Assembly (NCBI GenBank): GCA_902622625.1
Contig: CACNQS010000005.1
Location: 1-64,000, forward strand
Direction of reading: 5' to 3'
DNA: 64,000 nucleotides
Source: an uncultured Prochlorococcus sp.
GTDB lineage: Bacteria; Cyanobacteriota; Cyanobacteriia; PCC-6307; Cyanobiaceae
Positions 1 through 8,909 of the stretch are shown one piece after another. The notes under the pieces were generated by a model. It had not been told where the DNA came from. It worked only from the letters and a program-made list of their open reading frames with translations, and did not search any database. The translations under genes were made by a program, and so were the position numbers. The number at the start of each line of letters is the position of its first letter. The stretch's first letter is position 1.

Positions 1-110
1 CCTATTAAAACTGAAACCGAAATGAGAAGTCCGTACCATCTAATAGTTATAAATCCTAAATTTAAAAAAGTTTCTCCTGGAGATTGTATAAAAGCTTGAA
101 GTATAAGCAT
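1..110 (-). CDS. lgt: Prolipoprotein diacylglyceryl transferase, N-terminal part (runs off the window)
   Basis: Only the first 37 codons are inside the window, reading leftwards from an ATG at 108-110. The peptide begins [19 protein letters not shown] and continues [16 protein letters not shown]. The pattern of a short amphipathic start followed by IRWYGLL and a membrane helix is the usual N-terminus of Lgt. Lgt transfers diacylglycerol from phosphatidylglycerol to the lipobox cysteine of prelipoproteins in the cytoplasmic membrane. The gene lies 10 bp downstream of petA on the same strand and may be cotranscribed with petC-petA. The identification rests on this short stretch only, and the catalytic region is not visible. 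Confidence 0.8.
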   Translation of the reverse strand, partial: MLILQAFIQSPGETFLNLGFITIRWYGLLISVSVLI

Positions 111-120
111 TTAGAGAAAG

Positions 121-1074
121 TTAGATACCCTCTGCTGCTTGAACTTTTTCTACTTGTTTTTTCTTTAATACTAAAAGTATTTGTGTTAAGCCTACACCAA
201 TGAAGAATGCAATCAATCCAATAACTCTATAAGGGCTCTGAAGTACAACCTCAGCATCTAATTGCCCAAAGCCACCAACGTTGGGATCATTCGTAAGAGG
301 GTCACCTACATTAATTTTGTCTTGCGCTTTTACGATAAGTTGAGGACCAACAGGCACTGCTTCGGTAGTTATTTCACCATTATCGTTTACTATATTGACT
401 TGATAGCTACCATCTTCAATTGTTTCTATTGAATTTATAGTTCCTGCGGTGGAAGAAGTGAATACTACATTATTGCTCTTGTCTCCAGTTGGATATACCT
501 GACCTCTACCTCTATTGCCTCCAATATGTAACGAGTATTTTCCATAGTGATATTCTTTATTAGTGGATGGGTCAGGGGAAAGTACAGGGAAAACGATTTC
601 TTTATTGGTATCGCCAGGTAAAGGTCCGACAATAATGATATTGTCTTTCTCTTCACTGTAATTAGTGAAATAAACCCCTTCTGTCTCCTCTTTTATTTCT
701 TCGGTCCATCTTTCTTGTGGAGCAAGTTTAAAGCCATCAGGCAGCATTACAACAGCACCAACTTGTAATGGGACTTCCGAACCATCAGCCCCTATCTCTT
801 TTAAATCATTTTTGTAGGGTATTTTGACTACAGCTTTGAAAACACTGTCTGCCCCAACAGATTGTGGAACCTCTGCAATTGTAGGCATCTGAGCTAGATG
901 ACAATTTGCACAGACTATCTTACCTGTGGCTTCTCTTGGGGATTCGTAGTTTTGCTGAGCCCAAAATGGATAAGCAAAACTGATCTTTGGATAAAATACA
1001 ATGCTTGAGATGAAAAGCAGAGTACAGATAAATAAACTTGTTTTTTTCATGATTTGATTTTTAAGACCTTTCAT
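121..1074 (-). CDS. petA: Apocytochrome f of the cytochrome b6f complex
   Basis: Cytochrome f passes electrons from the Rieske protein to plastocyanin or cytochrome c6 on the lumenal side of the thylakoid. A signal peptide ends at about residue 34, and the mature chain starts with Tyr35 (YPFWAQ), whose amino group is an axial haem ligand in this family. CANCH at about 55-59 is the covalent haem site. A C-terminal membrane helix ([18 protein letters not shown]) is followed by a basic tail. The first in-frame ATG (1092) lies inside the end of petC. I chose the ATG at 1074, which gives 317 residues, the usual length; 1050 is also possible. It forms an operon with petC. Confidence 0.97.
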   Translation of the reverse strand: MKGLKNQIMKKTSLFICTLLFISSIVFYPKISFAYPFWAQQNYESPREATGKIVCANCHLAQMPTIAEVPQSVGADSVFKAVVKIPYKNDLKEIGADGSEVPLQVGAVVMLPDGFKLAPQERWTEEIKEETEGVYFTNYSEEKDNIIIVGPLPGDTNKEIVFPVLSPDPSTNKEYHYGKYSLHIGGNRGRGQVYPTGDKSNNVVFTSSTAGTINSIETIEDGSYQVNIVNDNGEITTEAVPVGPQLIVKAQDKINVGDPLTNDPNVGGFGQLDAEVVLQSPYRVIGLIAFFIGVGLTQILLVLKKKQVEKVQAAEGI

Positions 1075-1079
1075 TTTTT

Positions 1080-1616
1080 TTATGCCCACCATGGATTTTC
1101 ATTAGTTCTAAAGTCAGTTTCTGACCATTGTTTGACAAGTACAGCATCATCTTCAATATCGACATGAGCTAGAGCTAAAGACAAAGGCGCAGGCCCCCTT
1201 ACTACCTTCCCATTTGTATCGTACTGACTGCCATGACAAGGACATATGAATTTATTAGCACCACTATCCCATGGGACAACGCAACCTAAATGAGTACAAA
1301 TTGCATTTAAACCAAATTCTCCTATTTCCCCACCCTCATTAACTATTAAATAAGTTGGATCTCCTTTTAGACCTTGAACTAGACTTCTGTCTCCTGCTTG
1401 ATGGGTAGCTAACCAACCTGTCTTAGTTATTGGATTCCCTAATTCATCTTTGGCAGAAGTTCCACCTCCACCTCCGCCTGCTCTTAAAGGCATGAAATAA
1501 TTCGCTACAGGGTAAAGTGCTCCTAAAGCTACACCAGTTGCAGTACCAAATGTAAGAAGATTCATAAATTGCCTTCGACCCATTGAAGGGACATCATTGG
1601 AACTTAATTGAGTCAT
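1080..1616 (-). CDS. petC: Rieske iron-sulfur protein of the cytochrome b6f complex
   Basis: PetC takes electrons from plastoquinol and passes them to cytochrome f. The 178-residue protein has one N-terminal membrane anchor (about 19-42), a glycine hinge (RAGGGGGG) and the two cluster-binding boxes CTHLGC (about 107-112) and CPCHGS (about 125-130), which supply two Cys and two His to the 2Fe-2S centre. A twin arginine (MGRRQFMN, Arg14-Arg15) precedes the anchor, as expected for a Tat substrate. The gene ends within a few bases of the petA start, so the two are probably translated from one mRNA. tatC lies about 400 bp away. Confidence 0.98.
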   Translation of the reverse strand: MTQLSSNDVPSMGRRQFMNLLTFGTATGVALGALYPVANYFMPLRAGGGGGGTSAKDELGNPITKTGWLATHQAGDRSLVQGLKGDPTYLIVNEGGEIGEFGLNAICTHLGCVVPWDSGANKFICPCHGSQYDTNGKVVRGPAPLSLALAHVDIEDDAVLVKQWSETDFRTNENPWWA

Positions 1617-1739
1617 TCGCTACTTGGTTCTGTTATTTATTAGTTATTATGGAGCAAATTGCTCAATTTCTGTTGCAAATAGATAGGACTTTTAATAATT
1701 TAAAGTAAAAGTTTAGGAAGTCTTAATTAATTGATTTAA

Positions 1740-2057
1740 ATGAACCCATTGCTAGTAGATGAAGTTATACATTATTTGATTCATCGCTGGGGGAAAAAAT
1801 ATGATTTTAGACTCTTTAGAAGAGGAAAATTCGTTTATTTTCAAATGATGTGGGGATTTCTTGGACAGGAATCATTCCCTTTAAGTGAAGATGAATATAA
1901 AAAATCGATAGCTGATAAAATCGAGATTTTAAATAGATGTGGATATTCAGAAGAAGTAAGGGAATGGCTAAAGAAAGTCAATGCTAAGCCAAGGTTAGGT
2001 AGAGCTGTCAGCTTGCAATTAGATCTTAATGAGAAGATGAGAGAGTTTTTGACTTAA
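1740..2057 (+). CDS. DUF3067 family conserved protein
   Basis: This is a 105-residue soluble protein with no signal peptide or membrane helix. The sequence (YLIHRWGKKYDFRLFRRGK, then MMWGFLGQESFPL) matches my memory of the DUF3067 family, which occurs in cyanobacteria and plastid-bearing eukaryotes. The function is unknown to me. It is transcribed divergently from petC across a 123-bp gap, and its last 32 bp overlap the 3' end of tatC on the opposite strand. The position between petC and tatC invites a role in b6f biogenesis, but that is inference only. Confidence 0.75.
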   Translation: MNPLLVDEVIHYLIHRWGKKYDFRLFRRGKFVYFQMMWGFLGQESFPLSEDEYKKSIADKIEILNRCGYSEEVREWLKKVNAKPRLGRAVSLQLDLNEKMREFLT

Positions 2058-2784
2058 GATTTTCTGATAAGTAAGTTAATCCAGTACCCACAAAAAATAA
2101 AAACACAATCGATATAGATAGCAATGACATAGTCAATGGGTCTGTTGAAGGGGTAATCACTGCAGATAATATTGCAGAAGAAATTACAACTATCTTCCAA
2201 TTCGAAATCATTTTTTCTGTTGTGATTATTCCAAGAGAACCAAGAATAAATTGTAATACTGGCAATTGAAAAGCTATTGCAGTGCTAGACATTAATAAGA
2301 GAACAAAATCAAAATATCTTTCTATAGACCAAGTTGGTTCAACAATATCAGCACCGAAACTAATAAAGAAATTTATTGCTGCAGGGACTAATATCCACCA
2401 TGAAAAAATTAATCCTAAAAAAAATAGAAGACCTGAACCAAAAACTGCAGGCAAGATAAGGCTTTTTTCTTGTTTTGTTAAACCAGGAGAAATGAATAAT
2501 ATTATTTGATAAAAAATATAAGGCATAGAAACTATCAATCCGGTGTAACCTGCCACTTTAATAGCGACAAATAAAAACTCTCCTGGAGCAAGTTGTAGTA
2601 AATGAATATCACCAGCTGGAATTTCCAAAAAAGATATTAATGGCTTAATGATGAGAAAACTAAAGAATATTGAAATAAGTATTGAGTAAATTGAGTTTAG
2701 TATCCTTTGACGAAGCTCCTCTAAATGATCACTAAAAGTCATAGAATCTGATGATTTATTTTCGCTTTGACCTGTACCTCTCAT
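2026..2784 (-). CDS. tatC: Sec-independent (Tat) protein translocase subunit TatC
   Basis: TatC is the polytopic receptor for twin-arginine signal peptides and exports folded proteins across the cytoplasmic or thylakoid membrane. The 252-residue protein has six hydrophobic segments and the family's N-terminal motif FSDHLEELRQRIL (about 17-29), followed by the conserved FYQIILFISPGL region (about 87-98). Length is normal. No tatA gene is visible in the window. PetC, encoded nearby, has a twin arginine and is the type of protein this translocase handles in cyanobacteria and chloroplasts. Confidence 0.96.
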   Translation of the reverse strand: MRGTGQSENKSSDSMTFSDHLEELRQRILNSIYSILISIFFSFLIIKPLISFLEIPAGDIHLLQLAPGEFLFVAIKVAGYTGLIVSMPYIFYQIILFISPGLTKQEKSLILPAVFGSGLLFFLGLIFSWWILVPAAINFFISFGADIVEPTWSIERYFDFVLLLMSSTAIAFQLPVLQFILGSLGIITTEKMISNWKIVVISSAILSAVITPSTDPLTMSLLSISIVFLFFVGTGLTYLSENLKSKTLSSSH

Positions 2785-2864
2785 TATTATTTGATAAAAA
2801 TTGTGTAAGAAAAAGGTTTAAAACTACTATTGTCAAAGTCCAATTTATTTTTCGATAAACTTAA

Positions 2865-3125
2865 TTATTTGCTTAATTTAGGATTTGTTGGATCTGGTAA
2901 TAAGAAAGGAGGGGCATCATTTAAAGATGATTCACCGTAAGTTTCATATTCTCTATATCCACCCATTTTTCCATTCGTTTTCATTAAAGCACTTACGAAG
3001 GCAAGCAGTAAGAAAACAGTAGGAGCTCCAATTATTAATGCAGCACCAAATAGATATCCAACAATAAATTCTGGAAAACTATGATTTCCTAAAAATTCAT
3101 GAGTGCCTAAAAGAAAATCAAACAT
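2865..3125 (-). CDS. Small single-pass membrane protein of unknown function
   Basis: This 86-residue protein has a short N-terminal segment and one strong hydrophobic helix (about 22-48, FIVGYLFGAALIIGAPTVF onward). A polar, proline-rich C-terminus (PPFLLPDPTNPKLSK) follows. I do not recognise a family with certainty. It lies 80 bp upstream of tatC on the same strand and 29 bp downstream of rqcH. Size and topology resemble small thylakoid subunits or assembly proteins, but nothing in the sequence fixes a role. Confidence 0.75.
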   Translation of the reverse strand: MFDFLLGTHEFLGNHSFPEFIVGYLFGAALIIGAPTVFLLLAFVSALMKTNGKMGGYREYETYGESSLNDAPPFLLPDPTNPKLSK

Positions 3126-3154
3126 TTAGATTTAAAAATTTTTTTCATTATAAA

Positions 3155-4855
3155 CTAAATTACTGTTTTAAGATTTTTTTTAATGTAATCTTCTCCTCTT
3201 GTAGGATTTCCCCAAATAATTTCTCCACTTTTAAAGGAAACGCAACCAGGTCCTCCGTTTTTGATTTTTTGCAAATCTTTTATCTTCACTAAATTAATTG
3301 GAACTTTAATGTTTCTTTTTGCCTTACTAAATAAAGCAGCTAAATCTGCAGCTATTTGAAGATCTTGTTCAGATGCTATTTGAGATGAAGACTTCAAAAC
3401 TACATGACTGCCAGGTGATTCCTGTGCATGAAACCATAAATCGCCTTTTTTTGAGAACTTAAAGCTTATTAAATCATTTTGCCTCATATTTCGCCCTACC
3501 TGAAGCTTCAATCCTGTGGGAGTTTCAACTTGAATTGGTGAAGACTCTATCTCATATGTACTTTTCTGATCTCCTCTTTGCTTCTTGATATTGATATTAA
3601 ACTCGTTACAAATTTCTTCCATAATTTCTTCTAGTAGTTTGATTCTCATAAAAAGTTTTTCATGATTTAAAGAATTTAAATTTTCTAGAAGGGTAGTGAA
3701 TTCGTCTAATCTCTCTATATTTGTTTTGTAAATACTTAATCTTTCTTTAATTAATTCTCTAGATCTCTTAAGTTTTTTTGATTTTTTATATAGTTTTTGT
3801 CCTTTTATAATGTCTTGTTTTTTAATTTCATGTGAAGCGAATATATTATCTGCTTTTTCTTTATATACCTCGTAGTTTTCTGATTTTATTAGAAGATCAT
3901 ATTGAATATTTAAATTTTTTTTCTCAGTGTTGGTCTGTTTAAAAATTATCCCTTCAATTTTCTTTTTCAATAATTCAAGTTTTTTTTGTTTCAGATGATA
4001 ATCATAATAATTCTCTAAGCTTGTGCATAAATCTATTTTATTTTCGCAATTAATTTCTTTATCAAAAAACCAAACGCAATAAAAATCTTTGTTGAATGTA
4101 GAAAAGTTAAAGTTATTGTTTTTAAACCTGTTTATCCAAATCTTCCAATTTTTAAATATCTCCTTTAAGTCTGAGTTGCTAATGAAATCAATATTTTTTT
4201 CCATTATTTCTGAATTAACAGTTGCGCTAACAACTTCTAATTGTTTCGTGAGGATAGGGCTTACGCCTTGATAGGTATTTATTAAACAGTATTTCAAAGA
4301 CTCAGGTACTATTGAAATTGAATCTTTCCACGATTGAAAAGACTCATCTTCTCTAGGTTGTTTTTTGAGATTTACTGGAGGGCCAGAATAAATTGATCCT
4401 GTTGAAATTGTTCTAAAACTAGATTGACTTGATTTAATTTGTTTCCCAACGGCAATTATTTTATGTTTATTATCCAGATAAAAAATATTACTATGCTTTC
4501 CCATTAATTCAAAAATTAAATACTTATTAATTTCATCTCCGGGTTTTTTCGCAAAACTAAATTTTATAACTCTCTCGAAATCATCTTGATCAATCGAAAT
4601 TAAAGCCATATACTTTAATCCGTATCTTATTTGTTTAGAAAGTGTGCTTTCTCTCCCAATCTTTTCTGGCCTATTTATCTTTAGTATTCTTGGAGAGTCC
4701 CCATTCCATGAAACTTCTAACCATGTTTGAGAATCAACTCCTCTGAAACATAATTGAATTGTATTAGGCTCTGGTTGTTGGGCAGTCTCAAACTTTGTAG
4801 GTAAGATGTTCTTTGTCAAATAATGCAAGACAGATCTAATAGATGTAATATCCAT
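3155..4855 (-). CDS. rqcH: NFACT family ribosome quality-control protein (RqcH/Rqc2 homologue)
   Basis: The protein (566 residues from the ATG at 4855; an upstream ATG at 4879 would add eight) has an N-terminal NFACT-N domain starting MDITSIRSVLHYL. A long charged coiled coil lies in the middle (about 280-420). The C-terminal NFACT-R/DUF814 domain carries the hallmark DLWFHAQESPGSHVVLKS. In other bacteria RqcH binds obstructed 50S subunits and directs C-terminal alanine tailing of stalled nascent chains. The MDIT start fits the family N-terminus better than the longer form. It is divergent from gmk with about 70 bp between them. Confidence 0.88.
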   Translation of the reverse strand: MDITSIRSVLHYLTKNILPTKFETAQQPEPNTIQLCFRGVDSQTWLEVSWNGDSPRILKINRPEKIGRESTLSKQIRYGLKYMALISIDQDDFERVIKFSFAKKPGDEINKYLIFELMGKHSNIFYLDNKHKIIAVGKQIKSSQSSFRTISTGSIYSGPPVNLKKQPREDESFQSWKDSISIVPESLKYCLINTYQGVSPILTKQLEVVSATVNSEIMEKNIDFISNSDLKEIFKNWKIWINRFKNNNFNFSTFNKDFYCVWFFDKEINCENKIDLCTSLENYYDYHLKQKKLELLKKKIEGIIFKQTNTEKKNLNIQYDLLIKSENYEVYKEKADNIFASHEIKKQDIIKGQKLYKKSKKLKRSRELIKERLSIYKTNIERLDEFTTLLENLNSLNHEKLFMRIKLLEEIMEEICNEFNINIKKQRGDQKSTYEIESSPIQVETPTGLKLQVGRNMRQNDLISFKFSKKGDLWFHAQESPGSHVVLKSSSQIASEQDLQIAADLAALFSKAKRNIKVPINLVKIKDLQKIKNGGPGCVSFKSGEIIWGNPTRGEDYIKKNLKTVI

Positions 4856-4928
4856 AATCTGTGGAACACCTTTTTGCATTATTCCTTTTTAATTCACAAG
4901 ATGTTTATTTTACTGTAAAAAATTTAAT

Positions 4929-5483
4929 ATGAAAAACCAAAAAAAACTCATTATCCTTACTGGACCCAGTGGGGTAGGTAAAGGAACAGTTGTTAAAGAA
5001 ATATTAGGTAAAGAAAAAAATTTTTGGCTTTCAATATCTGCAACTACTAGAGAACCTAGAGAGGGAGAGAAGGACGGAGAAAATTATTATTTCTTAAATC
5101 AAGAAAAGTTTAAAGAAATGATTGAACAAAATCTTTTCCTTGAATGGGCTCAATTCGCTGGAAACTACTATGGAACGCCTTTTTCTTCTGTTAATGAGAA
5201 AATAAAAAAGGGATTTACCGTACTACTTGAAATTGAAGTAGAGGGTGCAAGGCAAATAAAAAATAAGTTTCCTGATTCAATGTCAATATTTTTACTTCCT
5301 CCGGATAAAGAAGAGTTAGAGAGAAGAATAAGAAATAGAGGTACAGAAGAAGAAGAGGCAATAAAAAAAAGACTCTTAAGGGCTAATTATGAGATTTCAG
5401 TATCTAATGAATTTGATTTTGCATTAACAAATAACAATGTTGATGAAACAGCAGAAAAAATAATCAAGTTAATAAAAACTTGA
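4929..5483 (+). CDS. gmk: Guanylate kinase
   Basis: Gmk phosphorylates GMP to GDP with ATP, feeding GTP and dGTP synthesis. The 184-residue protein starts with the P-loop GPSGVGKG (about 12-19) and carries the GMP-binding stretch STTREPREGE-like SATTREPREGEKDGENYYF (about 37-55). EIEVEGARQIK (about 98-108) and RNRGTEEEEAIKKRL (lid region) are as in the family. The length is slightly short of typical but complete. The stop codon lies inside the hairpin terminator at 5461-5486. Confidence 0.96.
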   Translation: MKNQKKLIILTGPSGVGKGTVVKEILGKEKNFWLSISATTREPREGEKDGENYYFLNQEKFKEMIEQNLFLEWAQFAGNYYGTPFSSVNEKIKKGFTVLLEIEVEGARQIKNKFPDSMSIFLLPPDKEELERRIRNRGTEEEEAIKKRLLRANYEISVSNEFDFALTNNNVDETAEKIIKLIKT

Positions 5484-5492
5484 TTATTTTCT
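5461..5492 (+). terminator. Rho-independent terminator overlapping the gmk stop codon
   Basis: The arms at 5461-5470 and 5477-5486 form a perfect 10-bp stem with a six-base loop (AATAAA), followed by TTTTCT. The gmk stop codon (5481-5483) is in the right arm. It separates gmk from the convergent psaF-psaJ operon. The stem is AT-rich, so strength is uncertain. Confidence 0.65.
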
Positions 5493-5497
5493 ATTTA

Positions 5498-5632
5498 TCA
5501 ACTCATTGGATGGAATAATAAATCTGGGAAAAACCTATTAAATTCAATAATTATTCCAGCTGTAAGGCTTAGCCAAATTGCTGCTACCACTGGAGCAGAT
5601 CTGACAAATTTTGTGTTTAGAATTTTGAACAT
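5498..5632 (-). CDS. psaJ: Photosystem I reaction centre subunit IX
   Basis: This is a 44-residue hydrophobic protein that starts [20 protein letters not shown], has one membrane helix (about 13-30) and ends [14 protein letters not shown]. This is the full length and pattern of PsaJ, a small photosystem I subunit that packs against PsaF and helps orient it for plastocyanin docking. It lies 28 bp downstream of psaF on the same strand, the usual psaFJ operon order. Confidence 0.95.
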   Translation of the reverse strand: MFKILNTKFVRSAPVVAAIWLSLTAGIIIEFNRFFPDLLFHPMS

Positions 5633-5660
5633 TTGTTTTATGAAAGTTTTTTAAGGATGT

Positions 5661-6224
5661 TTAGCGAGGACCATTAAGTGTAATATTGTTATCTTTCTCT
5701 CTTAAATCTCCATTTCTACCTTGTTTATTAGCAAGAAGAGGCCATTGGGCTCCTTTTACAAGACATTTTCTGGCTAAGTCTAGGTCAATAATGATCTCAA
5801 GATCCGCTGGATTCTTAGTCTTTTTTGATTCAATGAGATATTCTCTCCCTGACCAACCTATTATTCCAGCAATGTAAATGAACAATACTCCGGGAATAAG
5901 TAAATCTCCTTCATGACCTCTATTTAGAAGGGCCCCCCATGGCTCAAGAGGAGGTCCAATTATTAAATGAGGAAGTCCATCATCTCCGCATGATGCTTTT
6001 CCATATCTTTCAAATCTTGCTATGTCTTTTTGAGTAGTTGCAGAATTTGCCCTCTCAATGAATTTAGGATTTTCAGAGCATTTTGTGAGAGCTGAAGCGG
6101 TAAATTCGGTGCTAGCTCTATCTGCGTTTAAGGCAGGCCCATTAGCAGCTAAAGCAATTGGAGTAATTCCGAGGAACAGAAAAACTGAGGTTATGATTGA
6201 AAAAAAGAATTTCATAAGTTGCAA
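5661..6224 (-). CDS. psaF: Photosystem I subunit III (plastocyanin-docking subunit)
   Basis: PsaF is a lumen-exposed photosystem I subunit with a transmembrane helix. The 187-residue precursor has an N-terminal signal peptide ending near ALAA (about 24-27). It is followed by the conserved LTKCSENPKFIERA (about 46-59) and GLPHLIIGPPLEPWGALLNR regions. The membrane segment is LFIYIAGIIGWSGREYLI. Either the first ATG or the one three codons later (6215) could be the start. It forms an operon with psaJ. Confidence 0.97.
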   Translation of the reverse strand: MQLMKFFFSIITSVFLFLGITPIALAANGPALNADRASTEFTASALTKCSENPKFIERANSATTQKDIARFERYGKASCGDDGLPHLIIGPPLEPWGALLNRGHEGDLLIPGVLFIYIAGIIGWSGREYLIESKKTKNPADLEIIIDLDLARKCLVKGAQWPLLANKQGRNGDLREKDNNITLNGPR

Positions 6225-6289
6225 TCTTTAATTCCTTATAGTGTATTAAGTAAGAAATTAATATTAAAATAGAACAAGTTGAATCAAAA

Positions 6290-7360
6290 ATGCATAAAGT
6301 TTTAGCTATTGAAACAAGTTGTGATGAGACATCTGTCTCAATAGTTTCTAATATTGGCGATACTTTCAGAATACATTCAAATATAATTGCCTCTCAAATT
6401 GAAGATCATTCAAAATGGGGAGGAGTTGTGCCTGAACTTGCAGCTAGAAAGCATTTGGAATTATTACCTTTTGTTTTAGATCAGGCTCTAGAAGAAGCAA
6501 AAATTAAAATTGAGGAAGTCAATTATATTGCATCAACCGTAGCTCCTGGATTAGTTGGTTGTTTACGAGTTGGCTCTATAACTGCAAGATCACTTTGCAT
6601 GTTACATTCAAAACCATTTTTGGGAATTCATCATTTGGAGGGGCATTTATCTTCAATTCTATTTTCAGAAAACTATCCAAAGAAATCTTTTCTTACATTA
6701 CTTGTTAGCGGCGGGCATACTGAATTGATAAAGGTAGATGATAGTAGGAGGATGCAAAGACTTGGGAAAAGTTTTGATGATGCCGCTGGAGAAGCCTTTG
6801 ATAAAGTTGGCAGACTATTAGGTCTTAGTTATCCAGGAGGACCTGCAATTGAAAAGATTGCTAAAAATGGGGACCCAATGAAATTTAATTTACCAAAATG
6901 TAAGATCTCTGATAAAAAAGGTGGATTTCTTAAATATGATTTCTCTTTTAGTGGTTTAAAAACTGCCGTATTAAGATTAGTTGAGAGAATAAATTTGGCT
7001 GGGAAGACCGTTCCAATTCCAGATATTGCTGCAAGTTTTGAGAGAGTAGTGGCAGAGGTCTTAGTCGAGAGAACAATAAAATGCGCAGAAGATCATAGCT
7101 TAGATAATGTTGTTGTGGTTGGGGGAGTGGCAGCTAACAATACATTAAGAAAAATGATGATTAGTGAAGCTAGTAAAAAATCTATTAAAGTTCATTTAGC
7201 GCCACTTGATCTTTGTACAGATAATGCGGCAATGATTGGAGCGGCGGCGTTGTTCAGAATCAAATTTAAGGATCATTTAAGTTCCCTTAAATTAGGTGTC
7301 GCAGGAAGACTATCAATTGAACAAGCAAATACCCTTTATGAAGAAAACCCTCCTTTCTAA
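6290..7360 (+). CDS. tsaD: tRNA N6-threonylcarbamoyladenosine transferase TsaD
   Basis: TsaD transfers the threonylcarbamoyl group from its adenylate to A37 of ANN-decoding tRNAs. The 356-residue protein begins with the ASKHA-type motif LAIETSCDETSVS (about 5-17). The metal-binding HHLEGHLSS motif lies at about 114-122, then LVSGGHTEL and FDDAAGEAFDKVGRLLGL, and near the C-terminus VVGGVAANNTLR. All family landmarks are intact. The hli gene starts 5 bp after its stop, so the two may be read on one transcript. Confidence 0.97.
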   Translation: MHKVLAIETSCDETSVSIVSNIGDTFRIHSNIIASQIEDHSKWGGVVPELAARKHLELLPFVLDQALEEAKIKIEEVNYIASTVAPGLVGCLRVGSITARSLCMLHSKPFLGIHHLEGHLSSILFSENYPKKSFLTLLVSGGHTELIKVDDSRRMQRLGKSFDDAAGEAFDKVGRLLGLSYPGGPAIEKIAKNGDPMKFNLPKCKISDKKGGFLKYDFSFSGLKTAVLRLVERINLAGKTVPIPDIAASFERVVAEVLVERTIKCAEDHSLDNVVVVGGVAANNTLRKMMISEASKKSIKVHLAPLDLCTDNAAMIGAAALFRIKFKDHLSSLKLGVAGRLSIEQANTLYEENPPF

Positions 7361-7365
7361 TTTCA

Positions 7366-7542
7366 ATGAACAAACAACCTAAAATCGAGATTAAAGAGAC
7401 AAAAAACTTCGTTGATAAAAAGGAATTGAATTTGTGGAAAAGAGGTTTTACCCCTCAAGCCGAAATATGGAATGGAAGGATGGCAACTGTTGGTATAGGA
7501 ATTATTTTTATAATTATTGCTTTAATAAGCCAGTTTTCTTAA
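7366..7542 (+). CDS. hli: High-light-inducible protein (one-helix chlorophyll-binding protein)
   Basis: This is a 58-residue protein missed by length cut-offs. A polar N-terminus leads to RGFTPQAEIWNGRMATVGIG (about 26-45) and one hydrophobic helix ending ISQFS. The ExWNGRxA...G core is the chlorophyll-binding motif of the Hlip/LHC superfamily, which binds pigments and protects photosystem assembly under light stress. The ATG is 5 bp after the tsaD stop. Which of the many hli paralogues it is cannot be told here. Confidence 0.93.
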   Translation: MNKQPKIEIKETKNFVDKKELNLWKRGFTPQAEIWNGRMATVGIGIIFIIIALISQFS

Positions 7543-7703
7543 TGGAAACAAAATTAATTTTCTTAAAGTATTTTTGAAAGAATTTTTTAAAATCCTCTTT
7601 TTCAGCCGATGAATTAGATTAAAAAGTATTGTTTTTGTTGGACTAGAGATAAGATTATTGATTTAATCAAAATAATGAATGTTTTTATTATTTATAATTT
7701 TAT

Positions 7704-8909
7704 ATGACGCCTGAAAGGCTTGGATTACTTTGGGGGATAACTGTATTTGCAGGCGCGTGCGCTCGATTATTTTCTTCTTTTACAGGATTCCCAAGTGTTG
7801 TTATTTTATTGCTTTCTGGATTATTAATTGGAAGATCAGGATTGGGACTTGTTGAACCTTTAGATCTCGGGCAAGGGCTTGAAACTATTGTGGGGCTTTT
7901 GGTCTGTTTGGTTCTTTTTGAAGGGGGATTAAATTTAAAACTGCCTGAGGGGAATATAAGAAATACTGTTTTAAAAATTTCATTGGTAAGACTATTTATT
8001 TCATTATCAGCTGGAATTTTCATTGCTCATTGGCTGGCTGGCCTCTCATGGCAAGTCGCAGGAATATATAGTGCCATAGTTCTAGCCACTGGACCAACAG
8101 TTGTCTCTCCATTAGTGGAACAAATAAAATTAGTTTCCCCACTCTCGGAAGTTTTAAAAGCTGAGGGGTTGCTGCTTGAACCAATTGGTGCAGTACTAGC
8201 ATTACTGCTTTTAGAATTGACTTTAGGGGATCTTCGTGGGATTAACGATGTATTTATAGCATTAATGCAAAGATTAGGGGGAGGAGTTTTGATCGGATTA
8301 GTTGCGGGATGGTTACTTTCAGAAATTTTAAAAAAAATAAAAAATGAAGCCTCATTTGGTATAGAGCTTCAAGTTACCCTTGGATTTATTTTCCTTGTGT
8401 ATGGAATTTGCGAATATTTTTTACCAGAATCAGGCTTGCCGGCTTCAGTCGCAGCGGGTTTTATTGTAGGCAAAAGAGAAGTTATAGATAAGGAGAGATT
8501 GGATAATCTAATAGGTGAATTAGCTCAATTAGCAATAACAGTTCTTTTCCCTCTTTTAGCCGCTGACGTTTCTTGGGGTGAATTAAGTCCGCTAGGCTGG
8601 GGAGGGGTTGTTTGCGTTTTTATGTTGATGGTAATTGTTCGCCCTATCTCTATCTGGATAGCAACAATGGGGAGAGACTTGAACTTAAAAGAAAAAATAT
8701 TTTTAGCCTGGTTAGCCCCAAGAGGTATTGTTACTGCAGCTGTAGCTTCTCTTTTTTCTATCAGATTAGAGCAGGCTGGTATCCTTGGGGCTGGCCGTCT
8801 ACAAGGTTTAGTTTTTCTTACTATTTTGATGACAGTAGGAATACAAGGACTTTCAGCTAAACCTTTAGTAAATAGACTTAAATTAGGCCAAAAAAATAAT
8901 TTTGATTGA
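7704..8909 (+). CDS. CPA1-type cation/proton antiporter
   Basis: This 401-residue membrane protein has about a dozen hydrophobic helices and no cytosolic TrkA tail. The family motifs ATGPTVVSPLVEQ (about 131-143) and KAEGLLLEPIGAVLALLLLE (about 152-171) place it with the NhaP-like CPA1 exchangers. It probably swaps sodium or another cation for protons across a membrane, for pH or salt homeostasis. In relatives I remember, the second motif reads EG..NDPIGA; here the acidic pair is LEP, so the ion-binding carboxylate would be Glu not Asp. Its stop abuts the gltX stop on the other strand. Confidence 0.88.
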   Translation: MTPERLGLLWGITVFAGACARLFSSFTGFPSVVILLLSGLLIGRSGLGLVEPLDLGQGLETIVGLLVCLVLFEGGLNLKLPEGNIRNTVLKISLVRLFISLSAGIFIAHWLAGLSWQVAGIYSAIVLATGPTVVSPLVEQIKLVSPLSEVLKAEGLLLEPIGAVLALLLLELTLGDLRGINDVFIALMQRLGGGVLIGLVAGWLLSEILKKIKNEASFGIELQVTLGFIFLVYGICEYFLPESGLPASVAAGFIVGKREVIDKERLDNLIGELAQLAITVLFPLLAADVSWGELSPLGWGGVVCVFMLMVIVRPISIWIATMGRDLNLKEKIFLAWLAPRGIVTAAVASLFSIRLEQAGILGAGRLQGLVFLTILMTVGIQGLSAKPLVNRLKLGQKNNFD

